Shown piece after piece: positions 16,432 through 25,102 of a stretch of DNA of 64,000 nucleotides. The notes below the pieces were generated by a model. The model searched no databases. It was not told where the DNA came from and worked only from the letters and a program-made list of their open reading frames with translations. The position numbers were made by a program, and so were the translations under genes. The stretch is from Sphingobacteriaceae bacterium (lineage in GTDB: Bacteria > Bacteroidota > Bacteroidia > Sphingobacteriales > Sphingobacteriaceae): NCBI GenBank assembly GCA_903642215.1, contig CAHJWG010000001.1, forward strand, positions 186,001 through 250,000, written 5' to 3'. Positions within the stretch are counted from its first letter, which is position 1; each line of letters opens with the position of its first letter.

Positions 16432-16995
16432 TTATAATGCAGCAACTTTTGTTTCCAGTTCATGGTACCAGCCTGCTCCGTATTTTCTAATCAGCGGGTC
16501 TTTTAAAAACTGGTAAACACTTACTTTTAATTCATCACCAAAAGAACATGCAGGGCTGCAAATGCTCCATCTATCATAATATAATACTTCAAACTCCGGA
16601 TATTTAGTTACCCGGATGGGATATAAATGGCATGAAATCGGTTTTTTCCAATCAGTTGCACCAGCTTCATAAGCTTTTTCGATGGCGCATTTAGTAATTC
16701 CGTTTTCCCAAGTTACATAAGCACACTCTTTATTGCCATCCACACAAGGCGTGGTATAATCACCTTCAAAATCAATAACAGAAGTTCCGGCCTGTTCTAT
16801 CGTTTCTATGCCTTTAGCCGTCATATAAGGTTTTACTGCCGGATAAATCTCCTTCAAAACATTTAATTCGTCCAGGTTTAGCGGCGCACCGGCATCGCCT
16901 TCTACACAACAGGCACCTTTGCAACGGTTTAAATTACAAACAAAATTTTCGCTGATCACATCTTCATGTACCAACGTATTATTAACTTCAATCAT
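16432..16995 (-). CDS. DUF3109 family cysteine-rich protein
   Basis: Cytoplasmic protein of 187 residues, widespread in Bacteroidota and of unknown function. It has many conserved cysteines: NFVCNLNRCKGACC near residues 18-31, then a single Cys in T-P-C-V-D, E-C-A-Y, K-C-A-I-E, I-S-C-H-L-Y-P-I-R and S-I-C-S-P-A-C. The C-x5-C-x3-CC start and the H-L-Y-P-I-R motif are reminiscent of the CxxxCxxC zinc/iron-chelating family (YkgJ-type), so metal binding is likely. Its start overlaps the end of the DUF3108 gene by eight bases, which indicates co-translation. Confidence 0.85.
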   Translation of the reverse strand: MIEVNNTLVHEDVISENFVCNLNRCKGACCVEGDAGAPLNLDELNVLKEIYPAVKPYMTAKGIETIEQAGTSVIDFEGDYTTPCVDGNKECAYVTWENGITKCAIEKAYEAGATDWKKPISCHLYPIRVTKYPEFEVLYYDRWSICSPACSFGDELKVSVYQFLKDPLIRKYGAGWYHELETKVAAL

Positions 16996-17776
16996 TTTTG
17001 TTTTCCAGGTTTAAAGGATATTTCAGGCCTTTTGTACCTGTTATTTCTAAAGTAACTGTACCTACTAAAATTTCTACCTGTGCTTTTACAGGTATACGGT
17101 TGCCGTCATTTGTAATCCACAGATACAGCTTACTATTTTTTTTAAAGATACGGCCGGGTACAATCGTCGGGCTAAATTTTAAACAATTAAACGTTCCTAA
17201 AGCGCAGTTAACATTTTCTTTGCCGCAATAAGTAATGCCTAATGTTTCTACTTTATTTTCCGAAAAATATTGCAACGTAAAAATATCACCAACTTTTGTT
17301 TTAGACAGATCCAGGTTTCGGGCAAAATAATAAGCAGAAGGCAGATCAAAAATCATCCCTTTAAAAGGATAAGTACCGCTTAGGGCAGTTACCTTTTTCT
17401 CATCATGATCAAAAGTTACTTTATCGCTGCGCCGGTATTTACCTTCCCGGCGGTTCTCGGTATAATAATAAGGAAGCGTTGTGGTGCGGTCAATAAACGA
17501 TTCGTAACGGTTACGGACTTTAAAAAAAATATCAAAACTCCCGGCCGTTCTGCCATCTACTATAATATGATAACTTGGCTTTCCATCAAACTTGATCCCG
17601 CTTTCCTCAATCCGTAAATTGGCTTCTGCCCCGGTAAAAATGCCGTATTTTAAACGGTAACTTAACTGCTCGCCATCTTTAAAAGCGAGTATGTTTTTTT
17701 TTGTTAATTCCTGTCCGGCAGCGAACTGATGAAATGCGATTATAAAAATAAAGGGTATCCACAGTTTTTTTGCCAT
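16988..17776 (-). CDS. DUF3108 domain protein, exported
   Basis: Protein of 262 residues with a signal peptide (AKKLWIPFIFIIAFHQFAAGQ). The mature part opens with FKDGEQLSYRLKYGIFTGAEA, the hallmark of DUF3108, a beta-rich periplasmic or outer-membrane-associated domain with a lipocalin-like or LolA-like look. Later motifs VDGRTAGSFDIFFKVRNRYE and FNCLKFSPTI fit the family. Function is unknown; envelope maintenance is a reasonable guess from the family fold. It overlaps the downstream DUF3109 gene by eight bases. Confidence 0.85.
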   Translation of the reverse strand: MAKKLWIPFIFIIAFHQFAAGQELTKKNILAFKDGEQLSYRLKYGIFTGAEANLRIEESGIKFDGKPSYHIIVDGRTAGSFDIFFKVRNRYESFIDRTTTLPYYYTENRREGKYRRSDKVTFDHDEKKVTALSGTYPFKGMIFDLPSAYYFARNLDLSKTKVGDIFTLQYFSENKVETLGITYCGKENVNCALGTFNCLKFSPTIVPGRIFKKNSKLYLWITNDGNRIPVKAQVEILVGTVTLEITGTKGLKYPLNLENKND

Positions 17777-17799
17777 AGCCGGAACGGAAACTAAATATT

Positions 17800-18324
17800 T
17801 TAAACTAATTCTTTACGCTTATAAACGGGAACTGTAGAACAAGGTTCTCCATACAAAATACTTTTTACAACCGGGGTTAACTTAAATGTTAAACTTACAT
17901 AAGCAGATTCCGGTACGGCAATATCGCCACATCCTTTGATAACTACACGCTGATCACTAAATTTTTCCAGATCCATTGTATTAATCGCTTCTTCAAATAA
18001 AACAGTTTCCAACGTATTTAAATCTCCGAAAACTACTTTTTTAGCGATTGTTGCCAGTTTATTAGCCAGCAACATATAGGCCCAGGTTGGTACAATTGCA
18101 TCGGCAGAGCAGGTAACAGCTACGTATTTATCCTGATATTGCAGCCAATCGTGTTCTTTTATAAACTCCCTGAAATCTTTTTCACGCAGCATCAAACCCA
18201 TAAAAAGGTTATCTTTAATATCATACAAAACCCTTTCGCCTGCCGGATAAAGGCTGGCCGGATCAAAAGTAACTAAACCGCTCTGCGCTACTTTATTAAC
18301 TATGTTTTCCTGAATGTTCATCAT
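17800..18324 (-). CDS. DUF2480 family protein
   Basis: Protein of 174 residues found almost only in Bacteroidota, function unknown. Recognised from VNKVAQSGLVTFDPASLYP, the central YVAVTCSADAIVPTWAYML and VVIKGCGDIAVPESAYVSLT. It has no signal peptide or membrane segment, so it is probably cytoplasmic. Two Met codons are adjacent at the start (M-M-N), so either may be used. It is 23 bases upstream of DUF3108 and probably part of the same transcript. Confidence 0.85.
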   Translation of the reverse strand: MMNIQENIVNKVAQSGLVTFDPASLYPAGERVLYDIKDNLFMGLMLREKDFREFIKEHDWLQYQDKYVAVTCSADAIVPTWAYMLLANKLATIAKKVVFGDLNTLETVLFEEAINTMDLEKFSDQRVVIKGCGDIAVPESAYVSLTFKLTPVVKSILYGEPCSTVPVYKRKELV

Positions 18325-18393
18325 TGCTTAAAAATAAAAAATCCGGAGACCATATAACTGATTTCCGGATGTAAAATTATAGCATTGCTTTGT

Positions 18394-20511
18394 TTAAAAG
18401 AACTTCGCTCTGTAATCTTTTACGTTTGCTTTTTCTTTTAAAACGTTAAATACATCGGTATCTATCCGCTGAAGCGTGGCTTGCGCGATTTGCTGACGAT
18501 CTTTTGAAGCATTGTTTAGAGCCGGCGGATTGTTAAAACTATCTACCACGTAAACATAAACACCGTTTTGCCCTTCAACCGGTTTAGAAATTTTACGTAT
18601 GGCCGAACCGAAAATAGCACCAACTACTTTATTTTCCTGTGCGATACCCGGGATAATCGGGTTTGCAAAAACAATATTTTGGACAGGTGTAACTTTACTG
18701 CCAACCTGCGCGGCAACTTTATCCAAATTTGATGCTCCTTTTAAGGCAATATTAAATTTATCTTCCAGCTTTTTAGCTTTTACCTGATTACGAACGGCAG
18801 GTTCGATTTGCTTTTTAACCAAATCCAAAGCAAGTGTTCCTTTTGGTTTGATGGCTGCCAGTTGTGCAACTACATATTGATTAGTTAGGTTTAACTCAAA
18901 AACCTGATTGGACACCTCACCGGTTTTAGCACCAAAAACCCATTTTACCACATCACGCGCATTTTCTAATCCGGTAACGGCAGACGAATTTGCGTTTACA
19001 TCATCCGCAGTTAACTTTTTCTGCTTTTCTGCTTTAACTTCCTGATCGAAGGAAGAACCATTAGAAGTTTTACTTAAAAAAGCCTGTGCCAGCGCATAAG
19101 CGGCAGATTGTGTTTTACTGCTTGGTGCTAAAGCTTTATCAACTACAGCAACTTTAACAACTTTTGATGATCCTTTCTGATCTTCAATTTCAATTAAATG
19201 AACACCAAATTGAGAAGTAACAATTTTGAGATCGCCTTTTTTACCGTTAAAAGCAGCATCCTCAAAAACCGGAACCATTGCCCCGCGGGCAAAAGTTCCT
19301 AACTCGCCGCCTTTTGCAGCAGAACCATCAACAGAGTTAGTTTTAGCTAAATCGGCGAAAGATTTCCCGCCCTGAATCAGTTTTTTCAAAGAATCCGCTT
19401 TTGCCAAAGCTTTATCCACGCCGCCTGCTGCTGTCGGGTTGATTAAAATATGACGTGCTTTTACAGAATCCGGGCCAACTTCTGCGCTCACTAATTTAGC
19501 TAATTTATAAGAACCGTTAGAGAAAAAAGGGCCGTAAACGAAGCCTGGCGCAGCAATAAACATTACAGAATCCAGCATCGGCTCCAGTTGTCCTTTTTTC
19601 TGATAAACCAGAGGTGCCGGCGTATTTGCATTAATTGCCACAAAAAGAGAATCGTTTTTAGACGTTTTAAAACTTTCTGCCAATTTATTAATCTGGTCTT
19701 TTACAACCGCAGTATCCGCTTTGGATGGCGCAGCATTAAAAACCACATAATTGAATGAACGAAGCTCTTCCGGGTTTTTAAACTCGTTTTTATGCGCGTT
19801 ATAATAGGTTGAGTAATCATCGTCGGTTAATTTAATTTGATTATCCGGGATTAAAGTATAATCTAAATTGACATATTTAAAATTGGCAATTTTATTGCGT
19901 GCTTCATAATCATCTTTTGCTTCCAACGCGTTTACGTAAAGGCCGTTACGGATAATAGAAAGATATTTTTCTGATTTTTTACCTTCGATAATCTGGTTTA
20001 CAAAATTTGCCCATTGCTCTTTAGTGGCCGGATCTGCCTTTGTAGAAACGATATTACTTAAAAAAGCACTTAACTGCTGGCGGTCAAACTGGCCGGTTTC
20101 GCGGTTTGTAAAAGCTTGTACAATCTGCGGACTTGGGTTGCTGCCTTGTATCAAAGATTTACTTTCATCATCGCCAACGGCAATACCTAATTTACTGATT
20201 TGTTTTTGCAGGATGATCCGGCTGATTTCCTGGTTCCAGGTAGTTTGCTGTACATAACTTGCCATCTGCGGATTTAAGCTGGCCTGGTTAGACTGCTGCT
20301 TAAAATTGCGGATATTTTGTTCCAGCTTATTGTTAAAATCCTGATATTCGATTTTATCGCCCGATACTTCACCAATTGTGGTACGGTCGCCGTTCATAAA
20401 AGAGCTGCCGTAATGCACAACTTCACCAATAATAAATGCGAACAAAGCCAAACCGATCACAATCACCATAATCAAACCTAACCGGTTCCGCAAAAAACTC
20501 ATTATACCCAT
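18394..20511 (-). CDS. ppiD: periplasmic peptidyl-prolyl isomerase / chaperone, PpiD-SurA type
   Basis: Protein of 705 residues anchored by one N-terminal transmembrane helix (LIMVIVIGLALFAFIIGEVV, about residues 13-32). A SurA-like N-terminal chaperone region follows (GDKIEYQDFNNKLEQNIRN onward) and then a parvulin domain at about residues 345-445 (ARHILI, GKSFADLAK, GGELGTFARG, TSQFGVHLIEI). A long C-terminal chaperone-like region completes it. It assists folding of exported proteins at the inner membrane. Length and single-parvulin layout match PpiD homologues of this phylum. Two candidate starts (M1 and M4) exist. It is a single-gene unit. Confidence 0.92.
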   Translation of the reverse strand: MGIMSFLRNRLGLIMVIVIGLALFAFIIGEVVHYGSSFMNGDRTTIGEVSGDKIEYQDFNNKLEQNIRNFKQQSNQASLNPQMASYVQQTTWNQEISRIILQKQISKLGIAVGDDESKSLIQGSNPSPQIVQAFTNRETGQFDRQQLSAFLSNIVSTKADPATKEQWANFVNQIIEGKKSEKYLSIIRNGLYVNALEAKDDYEARNKIANFKYVNLDYTLIPDNQIKLTDDDYSTYYNAHKNEFKNPEELRSFNYVVFNAAPSKADTAVVKDQINKLAESFKTSKNDSLFVAINANTPAPLVYQKKGQLEPMLDSVMFIAAPGFVYGPFFSNGSYKLAKLVSAEVGPDSVKARHILINPTAAGGVDKALAKADSLKKLIQGGKSFADLAKTNSVDGSAAKGGELGTFARGAMVPVFEDAAFNGKKGDLKIVTSQFGVHLIEIEDQKGSSKVVKVAVVDKALAPSSKTQSAAYALAQAFLSKTSNGSSFDQEVKAEKQKKLTADDVNANSSAVTGLENARDVVKWVFGAKTGEVSNQVFELNLTNQYVVAQLAAIKPKGTLALDLVKKQIEPAVRNQVKAKKLEDKFNIALKGASNLDKVAAQVGSKVTPVQNIVFANPIIPGIAQENKVVGAIFGSAIRKISKPVEGQNGVYVYVVDSFNNPPALNNASKDRQQIAQATLQRIDTDVFNVLKEKANVKDYRAKFF

Positions 20512-20640
20512 AAAAAACTTATCAATTAAATGCTTAAAAAAGAGGGCGCAAGATACAACTTTTGGTAAAAAACCGATACATGAAAAAACGCTGTTTGTTT
20601 TTTTAAATTTTTAGATCTTAATTAAAAACATTTTTAAGTT

Positions 20641-20654
20641 GATAAAAGAAGCAT
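20641..20654 (+). repeat. dispersed 14-mer, exact copy (GA/C form), lptC-ppiD gap
   Basis: GATAAAAGAAGCAT lies in the 175-base gap between lptC and ppiD. No partner was found. Confidence 0.85.
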
Positions 20655-20686
20655 GGAAAATAAACCGGATGAAATTTAAATCGGCT

Positions 20687-21274
20687 TTAAGGATTTCCGC
20701 TTTGATTTACATTAAATTTTCCGGTGGATTGCAGGAACTCCGGGTTACTTAAATCTTCATTGCATCTAAATGTACTGCCGCTGATGGTGTTTCCTGCTGT
20801 TTGGGTTAAGGTTGAAAATTGGTTGGAATAAAACTTTTTTGCGATCTGGTCCCAAATCAACTCCTGCGATTTAAAAGTATCGCCCTTATTATTTACTACA
20901 ACCACATTGCGTTTCAGCGTGATCATTTTATTATCGTTTTTGGTAATGGCATACTCGGCAGTTACCGTGCTGATTATTTTTTGCTTCAGATCGTAAAAAT
21001 CAATATGTACGCCGTTTGGCATTTCGTAATAAGATTTTACTGTTTTTGTTGCCGTATGATTAAGCATGATAGGTGCCGTCATCCGGGCTTTTACCTTGGC
21101 CGAATCACTGTAAATAACATCTACGCCAACGGTAGTTTCAACAGGTTTGTTTACTTCTTTGCTGGAGATTTCCTTTACTTTTTTCAGATCGTTTTCACAA
21201 GCCCAAAAAAATAGCGGTAAAAGAAGCATCAGCCATTTTATTGCAGGCTTTTTAACCAAAGCATACTGCAGCAT
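20687..21274 (-). CDS. lptC: LPS export protein LptC (lipoprotein form)
   Basis: Protein of 195 residues of the LptC/OstA-like family, part of the bridge that carries LPS from the LptBFG complex across the periplasm. A hydrophobic N-terminal segment (KWLMLLLPLFFWACEN) ends in a lipobox-like F-W-A-C, so here it is probably a lipoprotein. The mature part is beta-rich: VGVDVIYSDSAKVKARMTAP, GVHIDFYDLKQKIISTVTA and TLKRNVVVVNNKGDTFKSQE repeat the short beta-jellyroll motif of LptA/C. An exact 14-mer lies within the signal peptide and encodes M-L-L-L-P. It follows the outer-membrane protein gene by five bases in the purQ-coaX-OMP-lptC string. Confidence 0.87.
   Translation of the reverse strand: MLQYALVKKPAIKWLMLLLPLFFWACENDLKKVKEISSKEVNKPVETTVGVDVIYSDSAKVKARMTAPIMLNHTATKTVKSYYEMPNGVHIDFYDLKQKIISTVTAEYAITKNDNKMITLKRNVVVVNNKGDTFKSQELIWDQIAKKFYSNQFSTLTQTAGNTISGSTFRCNEDLSNPEFLQSTGKFNVNQSGNP
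21216..21229 (+). repeat. dispersed 14-mer, exact copy (GA/C form), inside lptC signal peptide
   Basis: GGTAAAAGAAGCAT. Its complement is read in the gene as ATG CTT CTT TTA CC, giving M-L-L-L-P of the hydrophobic signal segment. Confidence 0.85.
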
Positions 21275-21279
21275 AACCT

Positions 21280-22596
21280 TTAATCGAATTTAAACTTCCT
21301 AAACCAGCTGTCATTCAGTAAAAAGCTTAGTCGTAAGTTTATAAAATTTTCTTTAACCAGGTTGTTGGCCAAAGTGCCGCGCTTACCAACTTCTGCTGCG
21401 AAGTTTACCTTATAAAAAGAGAGCCGGCTTGTTGAACGGATTGGTATGCCCAAACCAAAAGTAATTGCAGATTCATTGATATCCGTGCCGGAAGTTTGCA
21501 CGTAAGTTTTGTTATAACGATAACCTAAACGGTAATCCATCACAGCAAAATAACTGCTTAAAGCGTTGATATTCGGTGTAATCTGTCCGCCGATATGGTA
21601 AGATTGCGTATTGTTTAAACCTTGGTTTACGCCGTTAATTGTTAAAGCCGACCAATTACCGCGGCTATAATCTGCACCGATTAAATAATGACCGTCTTTT
21701 TGATAAGAAAGCCCGAAATGCTGAATCAGCGGCAAAGCAATTTTTACATTTGCATCTGTGCGTAGATAAGTTGTATCCGTAGCAATATTTTCTGCACCGG
21801 TATTATCAACCGTATATTGTGTGGATACGTATTTGGTAGAAGAAGTTAAAGTTGATTTCAAAGAACCTGAGTAACCCAAAACCACTCTTGAAGTAGTTGA
21901 AAAAGGGATTTCGTACTGCAAGCCATAATCGTAATTAATACCTTTTATACTTTGGCTCTGCTCAATCCGGGTGTTAAAAGAAGTAGAAGTAGTATAAATA
22001 GAACCATCATAATTCGGAATTTGTACAGAGCGATTTTGGCGCAGGTTCCCAAAGATATAACCTATATTAAAACCAAGATTTAAGTGCTTGAATAAGTTAA
22101 ACCCGTAACCGAAATAAGCTTTTGACAAACCGCCATCGCCCGAGTAAATACTGTTAACGGTATTGGTATCAATTTTACTGCTTTGGGTAAAATTATAACC
22201 CAAGTCACTGTACGGCAGCAAACCAAAACTTAAAGCGGAAGTCCCTTTGGTAACTGGGACGGCAAAAGCAATGTGGTTTAACCTAAAATCTGTAGCGGTT
22301 TGTTTAACCGAACTGCTGCTCAATGTGTTGATAGAACCGTAAGCGCCAATATCAATTGTTGTTAAACCAATGGCCGAATAAGAAGCCGGATTAAGCATGT
22401 TGATATTATTATAACTGCCGGCAGTGCGCACACCGGCTGCAATACCGCCCATGCCCATGTTTTGCGGTAAACTTTGCTGCTGTAATTCGCCTAAGCCAAA
22501 CCTGGAATACGGAGAACTGGTGGTAGATTGTGCCGAAGCCTTAAATACCGAAAATATAAATAAAAGTATAAGTAAACTTTTGGTACGATTAATCAT
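21280..22596 (-). CDS. outer-membrane beta-barrel protein (uncharacterised, coaX-linked)
   Basis: Protein of 438 residues with a signal peptide (SLLILLFIFSVFKASAQ) and a barrel-like remainder rich in Gly, Ser, Asn and Tyr, ending L-L-N-D-S-W-F-R-K-F-K-F-D. The N-terminal mature part SSPYSRFGLGELQQQ and NMGMGGIAAGVRTAGSYNNI is common to an uncharacterised Bacteroidota family related to OmpP1/FadL transporters and to PorV-type barrels. Substrate and role are unknown. The start overlaps the end of coaX by four bases and lptC follows by five bases, so these three genes are co-transcribed. The link to lptC suggests a role in outer-membrane assembly or transport. Confidence 0.72.
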   Translation of the reverse strand: MINRTKSLLILLFIFSVFKASAQSTTSSPYSRFGLGELQQQSLPQNMGMGGIAAGVRTAGSYNNINMLNPASYSAIGLTTIDIGAYGSINTLSSSSVKQTATDFRLNHIAFAVPVTKGTSALSFGLLPYSDLGYNFTQSSKIDTNTVNSIYSGDGGLSKAYFGYGFNLFKHLNLGFNIGYIFGNLRQNRSVQIPNYDGSIYTTSTSFNTRIEQSQSIKGINYDYGLQYEIPFSTTSRVVLGYSGSLKSTLTSSTKYVSTQYTVDNTGAENIATDTTYLRTDANVKIALPLIQHFGLSYQKDGHYLIGADYSRGNWSALTINGVNQGLNNTQSYHIGGQITPNINALSSYFAVMDYRLGYRYNKTYVQTSGTDINESAITFGLGIPIRSTSRLSFYKVNFAAEVGKRGTLANNLVKENFINLRLSFLLNDSWFRKFKFD

Positions 22597-23333
22597 TCTT
22601 GCTGCTGTATAACTGCGTTTAATCCTTTGAGAACTAAATAGGGTTCCGGCTTAACGTAAGGGGCAAAGATGCTACTTTTAAAATGAGTATCAAAAAAATT
22701 AAGGTCGCCCCCGGTTAACAGGATGTTGGTATTTTGCTGTTGCCCAAGCCGGTTTTTTACAAAACCTTCTGCTTCAAAACGCAACCCGGACTGAACGCCG
22801 GAAAGTATTGCTTCGTGTGTATTGCTGCCCGTATCTTTATTAAAATCTGTTTCTGCTTCAACCAAAGGCAGCTTTTTGGTATAATGTTTTAAAGCTTTAA
22901 AACGCATTTTTAATCCCGGCGAAATGCTGCCGCCGTAATAATTTCCCTTTTCATCCACAAAATCGTAAGTAACGCAGGTGCCGGCATCGATAATGAAACT
23001 ACTGTTTTTAGGGTATAAAAAATGTGCCCCAACAACAGCTGCCAAACGGTCTAAACCCAACTTTTCCGGAAACTGATAATGGTTTGTGATAGATTTTGCC
23101 ATTTGATAATTAAACCGGAACGTTTTTATTTGCGTTTGCAGAAAGCCTTCCCACAAAAATATTTTTGATTGTACTGAAGAGATAATTGCTGTTTCGGGTT
23201 TAAACTTGATCAGTATTTTTTGGATGATGTTTTCTGTAATTTGCCGGTAATGCTTCGTCCATAAAATTTCTTGTTCTGCAAAAACAGCAACTTTAAAAAA
23301 AGTATTGCCGATATCGAAAACCAGACTGGCCAT
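22593..23333 (-). CDS. coaX: type III pantothenate kinase
   Basis: Protein of 246 residues of the ASKHA kinase fold that phosphorylates pantothenate in the first step of coenzyme A synthesis. Motifs: LVFDIGNTFFKVAVF (phosphate 1) at the N-terminus, GLDRLAAVVGAHFLY, the central IIDAGTCVTYDFVDEKG with its catalytic Asp, GGSISPGLKMRF, and LLTGGDLNFF (adenosine motif). The ATG overlaps the purQ stop (TGATG pattern) and the gene end overlaps the outer-membrane protein gene, so it sits in the middle of a tightly packed operon. Confidence 0.95.
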   Translation of the reverse strand: MASLVFDIGNTFFKVAVFAEQEILWTKHYRQITENIIQKILIKFKPETAIISSVQSKIFLWEGFLQTQIKTFRFNYQMAKSITNHYQFPEKLGLDRLAAVVGAHFLYPKNSSFIIDAGTCVTYDFVDEKGNYYGGSISPGLKMRFKALKHYTKKLPLVEAETDFNKDTGSNTHEAILSGVQSGLRFEAEGFVKNRLGQQQNTNILLTGGDLNFFDTHFKSSIFAPYVKPEPYLVLKGLNAVIQQQE

Positions 23334-24025
23334 CAGGCGTTGGCAACCGACAAAATCGATTCAAAAATTGCCAGCCCGTCCTGATTGGCCAATAAACTAT
23401 CCGCTGCGCGTTCCGGGTGCGGCATCAAACCAAAAACATTTCGGTTTTTATTACAAATGCCGGCAATGTTTTCAATTGATCCGTTAGCGTTTGCTTCATC
23501 AGAATAATTGCCACCGGCATCGCAGTAACGGAACAAAATCTGATCGTTCTGATTGAGTTCTTCCAAGCTGTTTTTATCGGCATAAAAATTACCTTCGCCA
23601 TGCGCCACCGGAATTTTTAAAGCTTTATTTAAATCGATTTGCGAAGTGAGCAGCGAGTTTTTAGTTTGTGCTTTTAAGTAAGTATTCCGGCAGATAAATT
23701 TCCGGTTTTTGTTGTGAAGCAACGCTCCGGGAACCAATCCGGCTTCGGTTAAAATCTGGAATCCATTACAAATTCCTAACACAAAACCACCTTGTGCTGC
23801 AAAACGGATCACTTCCTGCATAATCGGCGAAAAACGGGCGATGGCACCGGAACGCAGGTAATCGCCAAAAGAAAAACCGCCGGGCAAAATGATAAAATCC
23901 GCGCCCTGCAAATCATGATTTTTATGCCATAAACGAACTACCTGCTGCCCCATTATTTTTTCCAGCACGTAGATGATATCTTCATCACAATTGGAACCAG
24001 GGAAAATGACTACTCCGAATTTCAT
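23333..24025 (-). CDS. purQ: phosphoribosylformylglycinamidine synthase, glutaminase subunit
   Basis: Class I glutamine amidotransferase of 230 residues that supplies ammonia to FGAM synthase (PurL) in purine synthesis. Visible: FGVVIFPGSNCDED at the N-terminus, LPGGFSFGDYLRSGAIA, the nucleophile Cys86 in LGICNGFQIL, VAHGEGNF, and the His/Glu pair in GLMPHPERA near the C-terminus. The presence of a separate PurQ implies a small PurL elsewhere, since the window has none. First gene of the purQ-coaX-OMP-lptC string. Confidence 0.96.
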   Translation of the reverse strand: MKFGVVIFPGSNCDEDIIYVLEKIMGQQVVRLWHKNHDLQGADFIILPGGFSFGDYLRSGAIARFSPIMQEVIRFAAQGGFVLGICNGFQILTEAGLVPGALLHNKNRKFICRNTYLKAQTKNSLLTSQIDLNKALKIPVAHGEGNFYADKNSLEELNQNDQILFRYCDAGGNYSDEANANGSIENIAGICNKNRNVFGLMPHPERAADSLLANQDGLAIFESILSVANA

Positions 24026-24070
24026 CCTGCAAAACTAACAGAACACTTTAAAATCAACTGATAAAAAAAG

Positions 24071-25054
24071 TTAAAAATTGTTAAACTGAAAGTAAATAAT
24101 GCCAAACAGGAGCAGCAGATATAAACTTTCGTAAATCCATTTTTTAGAAGCGTACAAAAAGTAATATGCTGTAATTAAAGCAATTGGCATTGCTCCAAGC
24201 AAAAAATGATTAAAGCTGAAGTCGGTTTTAATACAGCAGGCAAACGTAATAATCAAAATCAGGAGGAACAATACCTGGAAGGTTTTACGCACCATAACCA
24301 TGCTTTTTAAAAAGTTGGACTGGATGCGAAAAAGGCCGAGGATAAATATTAAAACAAGCGGAACCAATACTAAAAAACGATAAGGAACCGGGTTGGAAAT
24401 TACAGGAATATCGGCATCAAAAGAAGCCCAAAGTGTATTGAATGCGCTGATATGATTGGTGCAGTAATAATAAACTGACAGGAAAAAAAGGATCGTTAAA
24501 ACGCCCATCAATGCAGAAACCCATTCGTGCCAGCTAAACGGACGGAAAATAAGCAGGCCGATCCAAATGATTAAAAACAGCGAAATGAACGGAAAATAAA
24601 TTAAAGTACCGATGCCAACGATCAAACCTAAATCGTAAGCTGTGGAAGTTGCTTCTTCGGTTTTGTATAAATCCAGCAGCTTTTGCAGCATCCAGTTTAA
24701 CAGATAATTACAAATTAAAGGTGCACTTAGTGTTAAAAAAACCGGGAACAAACCAGAAACGGTAACATATAATAAAGCCGGCAAAAAAGATGGTTTCCCT
24801 AAAAGATTTGCATTGTTAACAACAAAATTAAACCAAAATGCCTGGGAAATTACGATTACGGCCGACCAGAAAATATTACCCGAAGCAGTAAAATTTCCGG
24901 CTGGGGCGGTAATTAACAAACGCGAAAAAAGGCCGGTAAAAGAAGCATCCGTATTTGCCGGAAAATGGATTAAAACGCCTGCCCGCATCAAAAATAAAAG
25001 TACAACAAGCCAGATGATGTTAAATGGATTATGTGAGCGGAAAACCTGGATCAT
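24071..25054 (-). CDS. DUF6427 family multi-pass membrane protein
   Basis: Protein of 327 residues with about nine to ten hydrophobic helices, starting MIQVFRSHNPFNIIWLVVLL, which is typical of the Bacteroidota family DUF6427. Function is unknown. It keeps the family's charged loop IPVISNPVPYRFLVLVP and ends with a hydrophobic helix. It is followed by the purQ string at 45 bases and preceded by a glycosyltransferase at 48 bases, all minus strand. An exact 14-mer within it is read as D-A-S-F-T. Confidence 0.75.
   Translation of the reverse strand: MIQVFRSHNPFNIIWLVVLLFLMRAGVLIHFPANTDASFTGLFSRLLITAPAGNFTASGNIFWSAVIVISQAFWFNFVVNNANLLGKPSFLPALLYVTVSGLFPVFLTLSAPLICNYLLNWMLQKLLDLYKTEEATSTAYDLGLIVGIGTLIYFPFISLFLIIWIGLLIFRPFSWHEWVSALMGVLTILFFLSVYYYCTNHISAFNTLWASFDADIPVISNPVPYRFLVLVPLVLIFILGLFRIQSNFLKSMVMVRKTFQVLFLLILIITFACCIKTDFSFNHFLLGAMPIALITAYYFLYASKKWIYESLYLLLLFGIIYFQFNNF
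24935..24948 (+). repeat. dispersed 14-mer, exact copy (GA/C form), inside DUF6427 gene
   Basis: GGTAAAAGAAGCAT, read on the coding strand as A-S-F-T. Confidence 0.85.
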
Positions 25055-25102
25055 GAACGGTGCTTTTACTTAATTTGAACGGAAAAACAGAACAAGCCGA
25101 AA

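Noticed and set aside
21973..21986. GTTAAAAGAAGTAG in the outer-membrane protein gene and similar 12/14 matches (1520, 4650, 16007, 26098, 32286, 37137, 42574, 45865, 53350, 54905, 60553)
   Set aside because: Two mismatches or end truncation. Some are probably decayed copies, but in AT-rich coding sequence they cannot be told from chance, so they are not in the count.
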